NCBI RefSeq assembly: GCF_019623905.1
Contig: NZ_CP069370.1
Span: forward strand, 2,232,001 to 2,296,000
Direction of reading: 5' to 3'
DNA: 64,000 bases
DNA from: Neotabrizicola shimadae
GTDB lineage: Bacteria; Pseudomonadota; Alphaproteobacteria; Rhodobacterales; Rhodobacteraceae
Position 1 is the stretch's first letter. Each line of letters starts with the position of its first letter. The notes beneath the pieces were generated by a model. That model had not been told where the DNA came from. It searched no databases and worked only from the letters and a program-made list of their open reading frames with translations. Below, one piece after another: positions 32,235-40,944 of this stretch. The translations under genes were made by a program, and so were the position numbers.

Positions 32235-33431
32235 ATGCCACAGCCGCGGCCCGAAAGCCTCGCCGCCGCACTGGCGGCCACCAGAGCAACCGGCGCCGCC
32301 GGGGCCGTCATGACCACCGCCACCATTCCGGTCAACGACCCGCAGGCACCCGAACGGCTGGCCGCCGCGCTTGGTCCCGGCCCCTTTTCCTGCGTGATCT
32401 GCTTCGTCTCGCCCGACACCGATGTCGAAGCCTTCGCCCGCCGCTTCGCTGCGGCCCTGCCTGGCGTGGCGCTCATGGGCTGCACCACGGCGGGAGAGAT
32501 CTCGCCCGAAGGCTATGCCGAGGGCGAGGCCGTTGCCATCGCGCTCTCGCAAGACCATTTCGCGGTGGACCTGATCCCCATCCACGACCTCGCCCACCTG
32601 CGCCCCGAAGACCTGATCGGCCGCATGATCCGGGCCCGCGCCTCTCTGATGCGCGACCATCCCGGCTGGGACCACGAATTTGCCTTCCTCGTGGTCGATG
32701 GCCTCTCGGTGCGCGAAGACGCCCTCACCGCCGCGCTGGCCCCCGGCCTTGGCCCGGTGCCGCTCTTCGGCGGCTCGGCCGGCGACGGCACGCGGTTCGA
32801 GCGTACGCTTGTCATCCACGGCGCAAAGGCGATGCAGGATGCCGCCGTGCTTGCCATGGTCCGCACCGATTGCCGCGCCCGTGTGTTCAGCCTCGATCAC
32901 CTGCGCCCCACCGAACGCCGCATGGTAGTGACAGAGGCCGACCCCGCCCGCCGCATCGTGCGCCAGATCAACGCCGAACCCGCCGCACGCGAATATGCCC
33001 GCCTCCTTGGCCTCGACCCCTGGCAACTGGATACCTTCACCTTCGCCGCCCACCCGGTCGTGGTGCGCATCGGCGGCAAGCACCATGTCCGCGCCATCCA
33101 GCAGGTCGCTCCAAACGGCGACCTCGTGTTCTTCTCGGCCATCGACGAAGGCGTCGTCCTCACCCTGGCCGAACCGCAGGACATGGTCGCCCACCTCGAC
33201 CATGCGCTCGCCGGCCTCGCGCAGGGTGGCGCGCCCGCCGCCGTCCTCGCCTGCGACTGCATCCTGCGCCGCATGGAAGCGATGGAGAAACAGCGTTTCG
33301 GCGCGCTGTCCGAAGTCTTGCGCAAGCATCGCGTCCTCGGCTTTTCCACCTATGGCGAGCAGGTGAATTCCATGCACGTCAACCAGACCATGACAGGCGT
33401 GGCCCTCTATCCGCCCGATCCCGCCGCATGA
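32235..33431 (+). CDS. FIST-domain sensor protein, NosP-like
   Basis: A 398-aa protein; ATG at 32235 follows GGGAGG. The FIST_N domain (VICFVSPDTDVEAFARRFAAALPGVALMGCTTAGEISPEGY, residues 56-96) has the family GCTTAGEI motif. FIST_C contains GFSTYGEQVNSMHVNQTMTG, with a conserved His. Its stop overlaps the start of a PAS hybrid histidine kinase. In Pseudomonas and Vibrio, NosP is a FIST heme protein that senses NO and regulates a co-encoded kinase, NahK. The gene pair here fits that system, so NosP is the best guess. Heme binding is inferred, not seen. Confidence 0.82.
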   Translation: MPQPRPESLAAALAATRATGAAGAVMTTATIPVNDPQAPERLAAALGPGPFSCVICFVSPDTDVEAFARRFAAALPGVALMGCTTAGEISPEGYAEGEAVAIALSQDHFAVDLIPIHDLAHLRPEDLIGRMIRARASLMRDHPGWDHEFAFLVVDGLSVREDALTAALAPGLGPVPLFGGSAGDGTRFERTLVIHGAKAMQDAAVLAMVRTDCRARVFSLDHLRPTERRMVVTEADPARRIVRQINAEPAAREYARLLGLDPWQLDTFTFAAHPVVVRIGGKHHVRAIQQVAPNGDLVFFSAIDEGVVLTLAEPQDMVAHLDHALAGLAQGGAPAAVLACDCILRRMEAMEKQRFGALSEVLRKHRVLGFSTYGEQVNSMHVNQTMTGVALYPPDPAA

Positions 33432-35626
33432 GCGAATGGCTCATCAACCCCGCCGACAGCCCGGATCGCCAGAAGCAGAAGCTCCTGACGATCACCGAGG
33501 TGCTCATGCGCCGGGTCGAACAGATCACCGACGATTCAGGTGCCGCCTATGCCCAGTTCCAGCGCGCCGCCATGCTGGAAGATCAGGTCCGCGAACGCAC
33601 CCGCGACCTCGAACATGCGCTCGACCTGCTGAACGCCTCCAACGCCAAGCTCGGCGAGGCCACGCGCGCCGCCGAAGCCGCGCGCCAGAACCTTGCCAGC
33701 GCGATCGAGACCATCCAGGAAGGCTTCGCCCTCTTCGACGCGCAGGACATCATGGTGATGTGCAACTCGCGCTTCGGGATGCACATGGCCGATGTGCAGG
33801 GCCAGCTTCACCCCGGCCTGCCCTTCGACGGCTATGTGGACCGCGTCAGCCGTTCGCGCCACATCGTCCTGCCCCCCGGCGAAGCCCCCGCCATCTGGGC
33901 CGACCGCCGCCGCCAGCGCCACCGCGACCGCCACGTCATGTTCAACGTGCAGATGTCGGGCGACCGGTGGGTGCAGGTCAGCGAACACCGCACCGCCGAG
34001 GGCGGCACCGTGGTCCTGCAGACCGACGTGACCGACATCATCCGCCTCGAACGGCTGGAACGCGGCAAGCTGCTGGACGATCAGGCCCGCGCCATCCGCG
34101 CCACCCTGGAACATATCAACCAGGGCGTCTGCATCTTCGACGCGCACCTGCAACTCGCCGGTCGCAACGACAGGCTGGGCGCGCTGCTGGCGATCCCCGT
34201 CGCCCGGCTCCTGCCGGGCACCGGCTTCGACATCCTCTTGCACCGGATGCGCCAGACCAGCCGCATCGGCAGCGGGCTCGATTGGGCGCGGCTCGAATCC
34301 TGGGCACGCCTGCCCCAGGGCCGCCCGCCCCTGTCCTTCGAACTGCGCCGCGACGATGCCATCCTCGACGTCTTCGCCCAGGAAATGCCCGATGGCGGCT
34401 TCGTGATGAGCTTCACCGATGTCACCGCCGAACGCGCGGCGCTGGAAGCACTCAGCCAGGCGAACGAGACGCTGGAACAACGCGTCATGGAACGCACCCA
34501 CGATCTCGAAGACGCGCTTGCCCAGGCCGAACGCGCGAACGCCTCGCGCAGCCGCTTTGTCGCCGCCGCCAGCCACGACCTGCTGCAACCCCTTTCCGCC
34601 GCCAAGCTCTTCATGTCCGCCATCGAGGACGAGGCGGTGACGCCCCGTGCCCGCGAAACCCTGCTCAAGGCGCAGAACGCGCTCACCTCGGTCGAATCGA
34701 TCCTGGCCGCGCTTCTCGACATCTCGAAATTGGAAAGCGGCCGCGCCTCGGTGACCATCGCGCCCCTGGACCTTGCCCGCCTCCTCCGCCAGCTGCGGGA
34801 TGAGTTTGCTCCCCTGGCCGCCGGCAAGGGCCTGCGGCTGGACGTCCTGCCCTGTTCCGCCGTGGTCCTGTCGGATGCCGCCTACCTGCGCCGCATCCTG
34901 CAGAACCTCATCGGCAACGCCATCCGCTACACCGAACGCGGCCGGGTGCTGGTGGGCGCGCGCCATCAGCGCGGCGCCATCCGGCTTGAAGTCTGGGATA
35001 CCGGTCCCGGCATCCCGGAACAGGACCAGGACGCCATCTTCCGCGAGTTTCACCGCCTGAACGCCCGCGCCTCCGCCTCCGAAGGCATGGGCCTTGGCCT
35101 TGCCATCGTGGAACGCGCCTGCGCGCTTCTCGGTCACCCGCTCGGCCTTGCCTCTCGCATCGGTCGCGGCACCTGCTTCATGGTCCAGGTGCCCCTCGCC
35201 GAAGGACGCGAAGAGCCCGTCACCCTGGCCCCCCCGCCCCGCAGCGCCCCCCGCCCCGCCGCCAAGGACCGCATCGCCTTTCTCGTGGAAAACGACCAGG
35301 ATCTGCGCCGCGCGCTCGGGCTCCTGCTGGAAAAATGGGGCATCTCGGTACTCGACGCCGCCACCGGCGAAGAGGCGCTGGACCTGATCGAGGAGCTTGG
35401 GATCCTCCCCGACTTCTTCCTGGTGGATTACCAGCTTGGGCAGGGCATGACGGGGATCGAATTCCTCCGCCTCATCGCCACCCGACACGGCCCCGTCCCC
35501 GCCCGCGTCATCACAGCGCACCGCGGCCCCGAGATCCGCGCCCAATGCGCCGCCGCTGGCATTGGCCTGCTGATGAAGCCCATCGACGCCGACGCGCTCG
35601 CCGCCTTCCTGCACGACCTGCCCTGA
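33428..35626 (+). CDS. PAS-domain hybrid histidine kinase, NahK-like
   Basis: A 732-aa soluble sensor kinase with no membrane segments. Coiled coil about 45-90; PAS-like domains about 90-205 and 222-335; second coiled coil 338-378. The H-box has the phospho-acceptor His383 (SHDLLQPLSAAK). The ATPase boxes are NLIGNAIRYTERG, DTGPGIP and GMGLGLAIV. The C-terminal receiver has Asp667 (FLVDYQLGQG), Lys717 and an acidic pair reduced to E621-N622-D623. The ATGA overlap with the FIST gene means coupled translation. By analogy it is inhibited or activated by the FIST partner. No output regulator is encoded nearby. Confidence 0.88.
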   Translation: MSEWLINPADSPDRQKQKLLTITEVLMRRVEQITDDSGAAYAQFQRAAMLEDQVRERTRDLEHALDLLNASNAKLGEATRAAEAARQNLASAIETIQEGFALFDAQDIMVMCNSRFGMHMADVQGQLHPGLPFDGYVDRVSRSRHIVLPPGEAPAIWADRRRQRHRDRHVMFNVQMSGDRWVQVSEHRTAEGGTVVLQTDVTDIIRLERLERGKLLDDQARAIRATLEHINQGVCIFDAHLQLAGRNDRLGALLAIPVARLLPGTGFDILLHRMRQTSRIGSGLDWARLESWARLPQGRPPLSFELRRDDAILDVFAQEMPDGGFVMSFTDVTAERAALEALSQANETLEQRVMERTHDLEDALAQAERANASRSRFVAAASHDLLQPLSAAKLFMSAIEDEAVTPRARETLLKAQNALTSVESILAALLDISKLESGRASVTIAPLDLARLLRQLRDEFAPLAAGKGLRLDVLPCSAVVLSDAAYLRRILQNLIGNAIRYTERGRVLVGARHQRGAIRLEVWDTGPGIPEQDQDAIFREFHRLNARASASEGMGLGLAIVERACALLGHPLGLASRIGRGTCFMVQVPLAEGREEPVTLAPPPRSAPRPAAKDRIAFLVENDQDLRRALGLLLEKWGISVLDAATGEEALDLIEELGILPDFFLVDYQLGQGMTGIEFLRLIATRHGPVPARVITAHRGPEIRAQCAAAGIGLLMKPIDADALAAFLHDLP

Positions 35627-35706
35627 TCCCCTTCTGCCCTGATCGCAGTGGCGCTCCCGCCGCCCGCCATGTCGCCTTTCCGCCATGCCCGGTCGCTTCG
35701 CCCCGA

Positions 35707-35724
35707 TATGTTCGGCGCAACATA
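35707..35724. promoter_or_regulatory. Inverted repeat upstream of aldehyde dehydrogenase
   Basis: TATGTT-N6-AACATA, a perfect 6-bp inverted repeat 28 bp before the aldehyde dehydrogenase start. Position and symmetry suit a repressor or activator site, but no cognate regulator is next to it. Confidence 0.35.
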
Positions 35725-35752
35725 ATCCCGGCACGTATGCGAAGGAGCCGCC

Positions 35753-37183
35753 ATGATCCCCGCCCACATGGACAAGTTCTACATCAACGGCGCCTGGGTC
35801 GCGCCGCTCTCGGCCAACCGCATGGGCGTGGAAAACCCCGCGACCGAGGAAATCGTCGCCGAAATCGCCCTCGGTTCCGAAGCCGATGCCGACCGCGCCA
35901 TCCTCGCCGCCCGCGCCGCCTTCGACGCCTGGACCGTCACCCCCGTCGCCGACCGCATCGCGCTGGTGAAGCGCATCCTCGATATCTACAACGACCGCTA
36001 CGAGGATTTCGCGCAAGTGATGTCCACCGAGATGGGCGCCCCCATCGAATGGGCGCGCGGCGCCCAGGCCTGGGCCGGCCAGGTGCATATCGAAAGCACC
36101 ATCCGCGCCGCCGAGCAGATGGCCTGGGAATCCATGCGCGGCACCACCCGCATCGTCTACGAAGGCATCGGTGTCTGCGCGCTCATCACGCCCTGGAACT
36201 GGCCGATGAACCAGATCGCCTGCAAGGTCGCCCCGGCCCTAGTCGCCGGCTGCACCATGGTGCTGAAACCCTCCGAAATCGCCCCCCTCTCCGGCACCCT
36301 CTTCGCCCAGGTCTGCCACGATGCCGGTGTGCCGCCGGGCGTCTTCAACCTCGTCCACGGCACCGGCCCCGAGGTCGGCGCCCGCCTCTCCTCGCACCCC
36401 GAGGTGGATATGGTCTCCTTCACCGGCTCCACTCGCGCCGGCACCGCCGTCGCCGCCGCCGCCGCCCCCACGGTCAAGCGCGTGGCGCAGGAACTGGGCG
36501 GCAAGTCGCCCAACATCATCCTGCCCACGGCGGACCTCGCCGCCGCCGTCACCGCGGGCGTCGAGGGCTGCTTCGGCAACACCGGCCAAAGCTGCGACGC
36601 CCCCACCCGTATGTTCGTCCCCCGCGACCGGCATGACGAGGCGCTGGCCGTGGCCAAAGCCGCCGCCGAAGCCGTGGTCGTGGGCGACCCGGCCGACAGC
36701 GCCACCACCATGGGCCCGCTGATCTCGAAGCTGCAATTCGACAAGGTCCAGCGCCTGATCCAGGCCGGCATCGACGAAGGCGCCACACTCGTCTGCGGCG
36801 GCACCGGCCGGCCCGCCGGGCTCAACCGCGGCTGGTTCGTCCGCCCCACCATCTTCGGCAATGTCACCAACGACATGACCGTCTCGCGCGAGGAAATCTT
36901 CGGCCCGGTCCTGGCGATCCTGCCCTACGACAGCCTCGACGACGCCGTGCGCATGGCCAACGACACGCCCTATGGCCTCGCCGCCTACATCGCCGGCCCG
37001 GTCGCCGATGCGCAGCCCGTTGCCCGCCGCCTGCGCGCGGGCACCGTGAACCTCAACTACCCAGCCTGGGATACCTTCGCCCCCTTCGGCGGCTACAAGC
37101 AGTCGGGCAACGGCCGCGAATATGCCGACTGGGGCATCCACGACTTCTGCGAGGTGAAGGGCATCGTCGGCTGGGGCGCGTAA
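35753..37183 (+). CDS. NAD(P)-dependent aldehyde dehydrogenase
   Basis: A 476-aa enzyme of the ALDH superfamily. The general-base Glu motif is VAQELGGKSPNII. The catalytic Cys is in GCFGNTGQSCDAPTRMF, and the cofactor-binding FTGSTRAGTAVAAAA is also present. ATG at 35753 follows GAAGGAGCC; a second Met at 35768 is possible. The substrate aldehyde is not evident. The final codons (VGWGA-stop) are the first unit of a 40-bp tandem repeat. Confidence 0.9.
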   Translation: MIPAHMDKFYINGAWVAPLSANRMGVENPATEEIVAEIALGSEADADRAILAARAAFDAWTVTPVADRIALVKRILDIYNDRYEDFAQVMSTEMGAPIEWARGAQAWAGQVHIESTIRAAEQMAWESMRGTTRIVYEGIGVCALITPWNWPMNQIACKVAPALVAGCTMVLKPSEIAPLSGTLFAQVCHDAGVPPGVFNLVHGTGPEVGARLSSHPEVDMVSFTGSTRAGTAVAAAAAPTVKRVAQELGGKSPNIILPTADLAAAVTAGVEGCFGNTGQSCDAPTRMFVPRDRHDEALAVAKAAAEAVVVGDPADSATTMGPLISKLQFDKVQRLIQAGIDEGATLVCGGTGRPAGLNRGWFVRPTIFGNVTNDMTVSREEIFGPVLAILPYDSLDDAVRMANDTPYGLAAYIAGPVADAQPVARRLRAGTVNLNYPAWDTFAPFGGYKQSGNGREYADWGIHDFCEVKGIVGWGA

Positions 37184-37275
37184 GGCGACCCGACAAGGAA
37201 AGACTGTCGGCTGGGGCGCCTAAAGCGCCCCGAGAAGGAACGATCGTCGGCTGGGGCGCCTGAGGCGCCTCAGCC
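37166..37275. repeat. 40-bp tandem repeat, three units, covering the aldehyde dehydrogenase stop
   Basis: GTCGGCTGGGGCGC recurs at 37166, 37206 and 37246, an exact 40-bp period. The first unit is the 3' end of the coding region. Unit 2 forms GGGGCGC-CTAAA-GCGCCCC, and unit 3 contains the palindrome CTGAGGCGCCTCAG. Each copy keeps an in-frame stop in the same relative place (TAA, TAA, TGA). The array runs into the 3' end of the convergent acetyltransferase gene. Confidence 0.92.
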
Positions 37276-37767
37276 GCAAAAGGCAGCGGGCTCCAGCCGC
37301 ATCTCGACATGCGGGCGCTCGCGGCCCATCGCGCGGCAGTATTTCGGGAATCGCCCGACCTCGGCAAAGCCCAGCTTCTCCAGCACCCGGGCCGAGCGCA
37401 GATTGCCCTCGAAATAGCCCGATGCCACCGGCGATGGGTCCACCGCCAGTTGCTCGGCCAGGATGGCGCGGGCGGCTTCCGTGGCATAGCCTTGGCCATG
37501 CGCGCGCGGCGCAAGCCAGTAGCCCAGCTCGCGCCCCGCCCCCATGATGCCCACCAGACCCGCATCATCTTCCAGCGCGAAGGTCTCGCCCGGCCGCGCC
37601 ATATTGCCCAGGAACCAGCGGAAATCCTCGGGCGCATAGGGGTGCGGCACCACCGCCAGCCAGCCCGTCACCGCGATGTCGTTCAGCACGGCCACGACCG
37701 CCTCCTCGTCGGAAGCGGCGACCGGGCGCAGCCGCAGCCGCGCCGTCAGGATGCGCTCGGGCATCAT
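37270..37767 (-). CDS. GNAT-family N-acetyltransferase (RimJ/RimL type)
   Basis: A 165-aa acetyltransferase. Acetyl-CoA binding is shown by ELGYWLAPRAHGQGYATEAARAIL and the family end-motif NLRSARVLEKLGFAEVGRFPKYC. Two adjacent ATG codons (37767, 37764) are both possible starts. Substrate unknown; RimJ-like members acetylate protein N termini or small molecules. It follows a related acetyltransferase gene by 4 bp. Confidence 0.82.
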   Translation of the reverse strand: MMPERILTARLRLRPVAASDEEAVVAVLNDIAVTGWLAVVPHPYAPEDFRWFLGNMARPGETFALEDDAGLVGIMGAGRELGYWLAPRAHGQGYATEAARAILAEQLAVDPSPVASGYFEGNLRSARVLEKLGFAEVGRFPKYCRAMGRERPHVEMRLEPAAFCG

Positions 37768-37771
37768 CGGC

Positions 37772-38332
37772 TCAGTCCAGCTTGCGCAGATAGGTCCAGG
37801 TCGGAACCCGCGCCTCCCGTGCGACCGAAAAACTTTCGGCATCGCCCAGGTACTGGAAGCCCGCATTGGTCAGCACGCGCGCCGAGCCCGGATTGTCCTG
37901 GAACACCTGCGCGAAATAGGTCCGGTCCTTCAGCGGATTGGCCGCGATCATGGCCCGCACCGCCTCCGAGGCGATGCCAAGGTTCCAGAAGGCCGGCGCC
38001 ACCCAATAGGCCACTTCCGACTGCCCGCCCTTGCCGGGGGCAGCCTCCATCGGCTTCAGGCTGATCACGCCCAGAACCTCCGGCAAACCCGTCGCGGTGC
38101 CGTCCATCACAAAGACCTTCTCCGAGGCACCCGGCGCCGTGGCGCGGGTCACGAAGGCATCTGCCGCGCCCGGCGGCAGCGGATGGGGAATCGACCGCGT
38201 GGCCTCGGCCACGCGGCGGTCGCCGGCATAATGCGAGAACAGCCCCGCATCCGACCGGCGCACCTGGCGCAGCACGAACCGGCCTGCCGCGATCTCGCCC
38301 GCACCCGCGCTGGCGATCATGTCCAGTGTCAT
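37772..38332 (-). CDS. GNAT-family N-acetyltransferase (RimJ/RimL type)
   Basis: A 186-aa acetyltransferase related to its downstream neighbour. Motifs are EVAYWVAPAFWNLGIASEAVRAMIA, with an atypical WNLGIA in place of the usual QGxGxA-type loop, and NPGSARVLTNAGFQYLGDAESFSVA. The ATG at 38332 is preceded by GGAGGG. Together they form a two-gene unit, probably from an old duplication; the substrates need not be the same. Confidence 0.82.
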   Translation of the reverse strand: MTLDMIASAGAGEIAAGRFVLRQVRRSDAGLFSHYAGDRRVAEATRSIPHPLPPGAADAFVTRATAPGASEKVFVMDGTATGLPEVLGVISLKPMEAAPGKGGQSEVAYWVAPAFWNLGIASEAVRAMIAANPLKDRTYFAQVFQDNPGSARVLTNAGFQYLGDAESFSVAREARVPTWTYLRKLD

Positions 38333-38483
38333 GGCTTCCCTCCTTCGTGAAGCGCATGGCGGCCCTCGCAGGCCGTTCCTCCCCCCGCCTCCTCCCTCGA
38401 GATGGGGGCTTTTTCGTGTTCTGCCAGACAAAGCTGGCAGAACCATGAATATTCCGCGCCCTACCAGGTCCGGAAAACAGGAA

Positions 38484-38509
38484 GGGGACCGGCCCTTCGG
38501 CCGATCCCC
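38484..38509 (-). terminator. Terminator of the rplU-rpmA operon
   Basis: On the minus strand, GGGGATCGGCC-GAAG-GGCCGGTCCCC (11-bp stem with one G-T pair and a GNRA-like loop) is followed by TTCCTGTTTT. It lies 29 bp after the rpmA stop. A separate 10-bp hairpin (GTTCTGCCAG/CTGGCAGAAC, 38418-38443) follows further downstream. Confidence 0.8.
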
Positions 38510-38538
38510 CCTTTACCTGTCCGGTTGCCGGGTTCGGC

Positions 38539-38808
38539 TTACTCGGCGGCCTCCTGAGCGGGAAGCACCGAAATGAAGGTGCGGCCCTTGAGACCCTTCT
38601 TGAACGTCACCTTGCCTTCGACGACGGCAAAGATGGTGTGGTCGGTGCCCATGCCGACACCTTCACCCGGGAACCAGGTGGTGCCGCGCTGGCGCACGAT
38701 GATGTTGCCGGGAATGGCATGCTCGCCGCCATAGAGCTTCACGCCCAGACGACGACCGGCCGAGTCGCGGCCGTTGCGGGACGAACCGCCTGCCTTCTTG
38801 TGTGCCAT
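38539..38808 (-). CDS. rpmA: 50S ribosomal protein L27
   Basis: An 89-aa ribosomal protein with the invariant N terminus [16 protein letters not shown] and the core [22 protein letters not shown]. The N-terminal tail reaches toward the peptidyl transferase centre. It is 6 bp downstream of rplU, the usual pairing. Confidence 0.98.
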   Translation of the reverse strand: MAHKKAGGSSRNGRDSAGRRLGVKLYGGEHAIPGNIIVRQRGTTWFPGEGVGMGTDHTIFAVVEGKVTFKKGLKGRTFISVLPAQEAAE

Positions 38809-38814
38809 GGGGGA

Positions 38815-39267
38815 TTACTCCGTAACGGCAGCGGCCTTGGCGGCGCGCTTCGGTTTCGCGGGGGCTTCGGCAGCCGGGGCGGCCGCAGCGTTGTGGGCAG
38901 CGCGGCGCGCGTCGGCAGTGCCGGTCGCGGCGGCCACACCGGTCTTGTCACCACCGGCGGCCAGCACTTCGGTCACGCGCACCAGCGTCAGCTGCTGGCG
39001 GTGGCCCTTGGTGCGCTGGCTGGAATGCTTCCGGCGGCGCTTGACATAGTGGATGGTCTTTTCGCCCTTGATCTGGTCGATCACCTCGGCCTGCACGGCC
39101 GCGCCCGCGACCAGCGGGGCACCGACGGTCACGGTGTCGCCACCGACCATCAGGATTTCGTTGAACTGGATCTTGTCGCCGGCAATGGCGTTCAGCTTTT
39201 CAACGCGCAGGACGTCGCCCGCCTGCACCTTGTATTGCTTGCCGCCGGTCTTGAGGACCGCAAACAT
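38815..39267 (-). CDS. rplU: 50S ribosomal protein L21 with C-terminal extension
   Basis: A 150-aa protein. Residues 1-103 are canonical L21 (MFAVLKTGGKQYKVQAGDVL; signature IHYVKRRRKHSSQRTKGHRQ). The last 45 residues are an Ala/Lys-rich tail absent from short L21 proteins but common in alphaproteobacteria. First gene of the L21-L27 operon, with a good promoter about 150 bp upstream. Confidence 0.97.
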   Translation of the reverse strand: MFAVLKTGGKQYKVQAGDVLRVEKLNAIAGDKIQFNEILMVGGDTVTVGAPLVAGAAVQAEVIDQIKGEKTIHYVKRRRKHSSQRTKGHRQQLTLVRVTEVLAAGGDKTGVAAATGTADARRAAHNAAAAPAAEAPAKPKRAAKAAAVTE

Positions 39268-39414
39268 GGGTCGTTCCTTTTGTCACCCGCGCCCTGCGGC
39301 CCCCGTTTCCGGGCGTTCCGGGGGCTGATGCCCCGCCTTCGGACAGCGCGCCCCTTGTGGAGGCGTCATTAAAACCGATATCCCGGCCACCCAAGAAGGG
39401 TGCCGGGACGCGGC

Positions 39415-39443
39415 CTTATGCGTCAGGCGCCCCGCCCTGTCAA
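39415..39443 (-). promoter_or_regulatory. Sigma-70-type promoter of rplU-rpmA
   Basis: Minus strand: -35 TTGACA at 39443-39438, a 17-bp spacer, and -10 CATAAG at 39420-39415. It predicts an rplU leader of about 140 nt containing the hairpin CCCGGCACCC...GGGTGGCCGGG. Spacing and the perfect -35 box support it. Control by the leader is unproven. Confidence 0.65.
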
Positions 39444-39479
39444 GCAGGCTTTGCCACCCCTCGCCCGAAGGCCCCGCCC

Positions 39480-40355
39480 ATGCCCCTGCCCCTGTCGCGC
39501 CGTGCCACGCTCGCGGGTCTCGCCACGCTCGCCCTGTCCCCGTCCCGCGCCGGGGCCAGCGGCGCGGGCGACCTCGCCTCGCTTCTGAGCGGCCACGAAT
39601 CCGCCCTCGGCGGCCGCATCGGGCTGGCCTGCCTCGATACTGGCACCGGCCGCCGGACCCTCTGGCGCGCGGAAGAACGCTTCCCGATGGCCAGCACCTT
39701 CAAGCTTCTCCTCGCCGCCGCCACCCTCGCCCGCATCGAAGCGGGGATCGAGCCCACCGACCGCGCCCTTCCGGTCCGGGCCGGCGACCCGGTGGGCCAC
39801 TCCCCCGTGACCGCCGCCCATGTCGGCGGCAGCCTGACGCTCACCCAACTCTGCGCCGCCACCGTGACCGAAAGCGACAACGGCGCCGCCAATCTCCTGC
39901 TTGACACGATGGGCGGCCCCGCGTGCCTGACGCTCTGGCTCCGCTCAACCGGCGATGACGTGACGAGGCTCGACCGCAACGAACCCGCCATGAGCGAGGC
40001 CACCCCCGGCGACCCGCGCGACACCACCACCCCGGAGGCGATGGCCGCAACACTGCAGCGCCTGCTTCTCGGCCCCGTGCTGTCCCCCGACCGACAGGCA
40101 CAACTGATTGGCTGGATGGAGGCCAGCCAGACCGGCCTCACCCGCCTCCGCGCCGGCCTCCCCTCCGGCTGGCGCGCGGGCGACAAGACGGGCACCGGCG
40201 GACATGGCAGCGTGAACGACGTGGCGATCCTCCATCCGCCCGGTCGGGCGCCGTGGATCCTTTGCCTCTACATGACGGAAACGACGGCGCCCCGCCCGGA
40301 CGCCGAGGCGGCGATGGCCGCCATCACGCGGCACCTGACCTCGGACAATCCTTAA
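39480..40355 (+). CDS. Class A beta-lactamase
   Basis: A 291-aa serine beta-lactamase. The active-site motif STFK is at S72, SDN at 132-134, the general-base Glu at E168 (RLDRNEPAM) and KTG at 236-238; all class A residues are present. The signal sequence begins PLSRRATLAGLATLAL, a twin-arginine type start, so export may go through Tat. It resembles chromosomal class A enzymes known in Rhodobacter. No adjacent AmpR-type regulator is found. The stop codon lies in a dispersed repeat. Confidence 0.92.
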   Translation: MPLPLSRRATLAGLATLALSPSRAGASGAGDLASLLSGHESALGGRIGLACLDTGTGRRTLWRAEERFPMASTFKLLLAAATLARIEAGIEPTDRALPVRAGDPVGHSPVTAAHVGGSLTLTQLCAATVTESDNGAANLLLDTMGGPACLTLWLRSTGDDVTRLDRNEPAMSEATPGDPRDTTTPEAMAATLQRLLLGPVLSPDRQAQLIGWMEASQTGLTRLRAGLPSGWRAGDKTGTGGHGSVNDVAILHPPGRAPWILCLYMTETTAPRPDAEAAMAAITRHLTSDNP

Positions 40356-40424
40356 GTCCAAGTTAATTCGCGCGCGCAAGCCGTTGATTTTGCTGTAATC
40401 GGCAAGGCGTCCGAGCTCGGACGC
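40351..40424 (-). repeat. Palindrome-tailed dispersed repeat, copy 2
   Basis: Starts CTTAAGTCCAAGTTAATTCG, continues through CAAGCC and TTGATT followed by 17 nt, and ends with GCGTCCGAGCTCGGACGC (40407-40424). The first five bases of the element include the beta-lactamase stop TAA. The palindrome ends 1 bp before the stop codon of the convergent DUF2177 gene. Confidence 0.92.
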
Positions 40425-40425
40425 C

Positions 40426-40827
40426 TCACCCGCCCGGCCGCAGCGCCCGCACAATGGCCACCCCGGCCCAGGCCGAAACCCCGGTCAGCACCGCTCCCCA
40501 GGTCAGGTCGGTGACCACCATCGAGACATGCCAGTCCCTCAGGATCGCATAGTTCGTCAGCTCATAGGTGCCATAGGCCATCGCCCCCAGCACCGCCCCC
40601 GGCACCAGAACCGCCCGCCCCTCGCGCAAGCCGGGCCAGGACACCAGCGCCACCAGACCCGCCACATAGCCCGCATAAAACACCAGCGCCGGCCCCCACC
40701 GCGGGCTCTCCAGCATCAGCCCCCCGATATGCGAGGCAAACAGCGGCTGCATCACGAAGGTCAGCATCACCGCATCAAGGGCCAGAAACACCACGGCGGT
40801 CACGACATACAACAGGATCAGGGTCAT
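40426..40827 (-). CDS. DUF2177-family membrane protein
   Basis: A 133-aa inner-membrane protein with four hydrophobic helices, matching the DUF2177 pattern (FLALDAVMLTFVMQPLF; GAVLGAMAYGTYELTNYAILRDW; VTDLTWGAVLTG). ATG at 40827 is chosen because GGAGG lies 6 nt upstream; GTG at 40830 is too close. Function unknown. Confidence 0.8.
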   Translation of the reverse strand: MTLILLYVVTAVVFLALDAVMLTFVMQPLFASHIGGLMLESPRWGPALVFYAGYVAGLVALVSWPGLREGRAVLVPGAVLGAMAYGTYELTNYAILRDWHVSMVVTDLTWGAVLTGVSAWAGVAIVRALRPGG

Positions 40828-40944
40828 CACGGTCCTCCTTGCCCCCAGCTAGTCCGCAAGTCGTGAAGGTCCAGAGGACCGCCCCGCATTGCACCTGCCC
40901 TCCGGCCCCTCTACCCTTGCGCCCGCGGAAACAGGAGCGCCAGC

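Noticed and set aside
37166-37275. Three regularly spaced repeats as a possible CRISPR array
   Set aside because: The 40-bp units are contiguous with no unique spacers, include coding sequence, and no cas gene is near.
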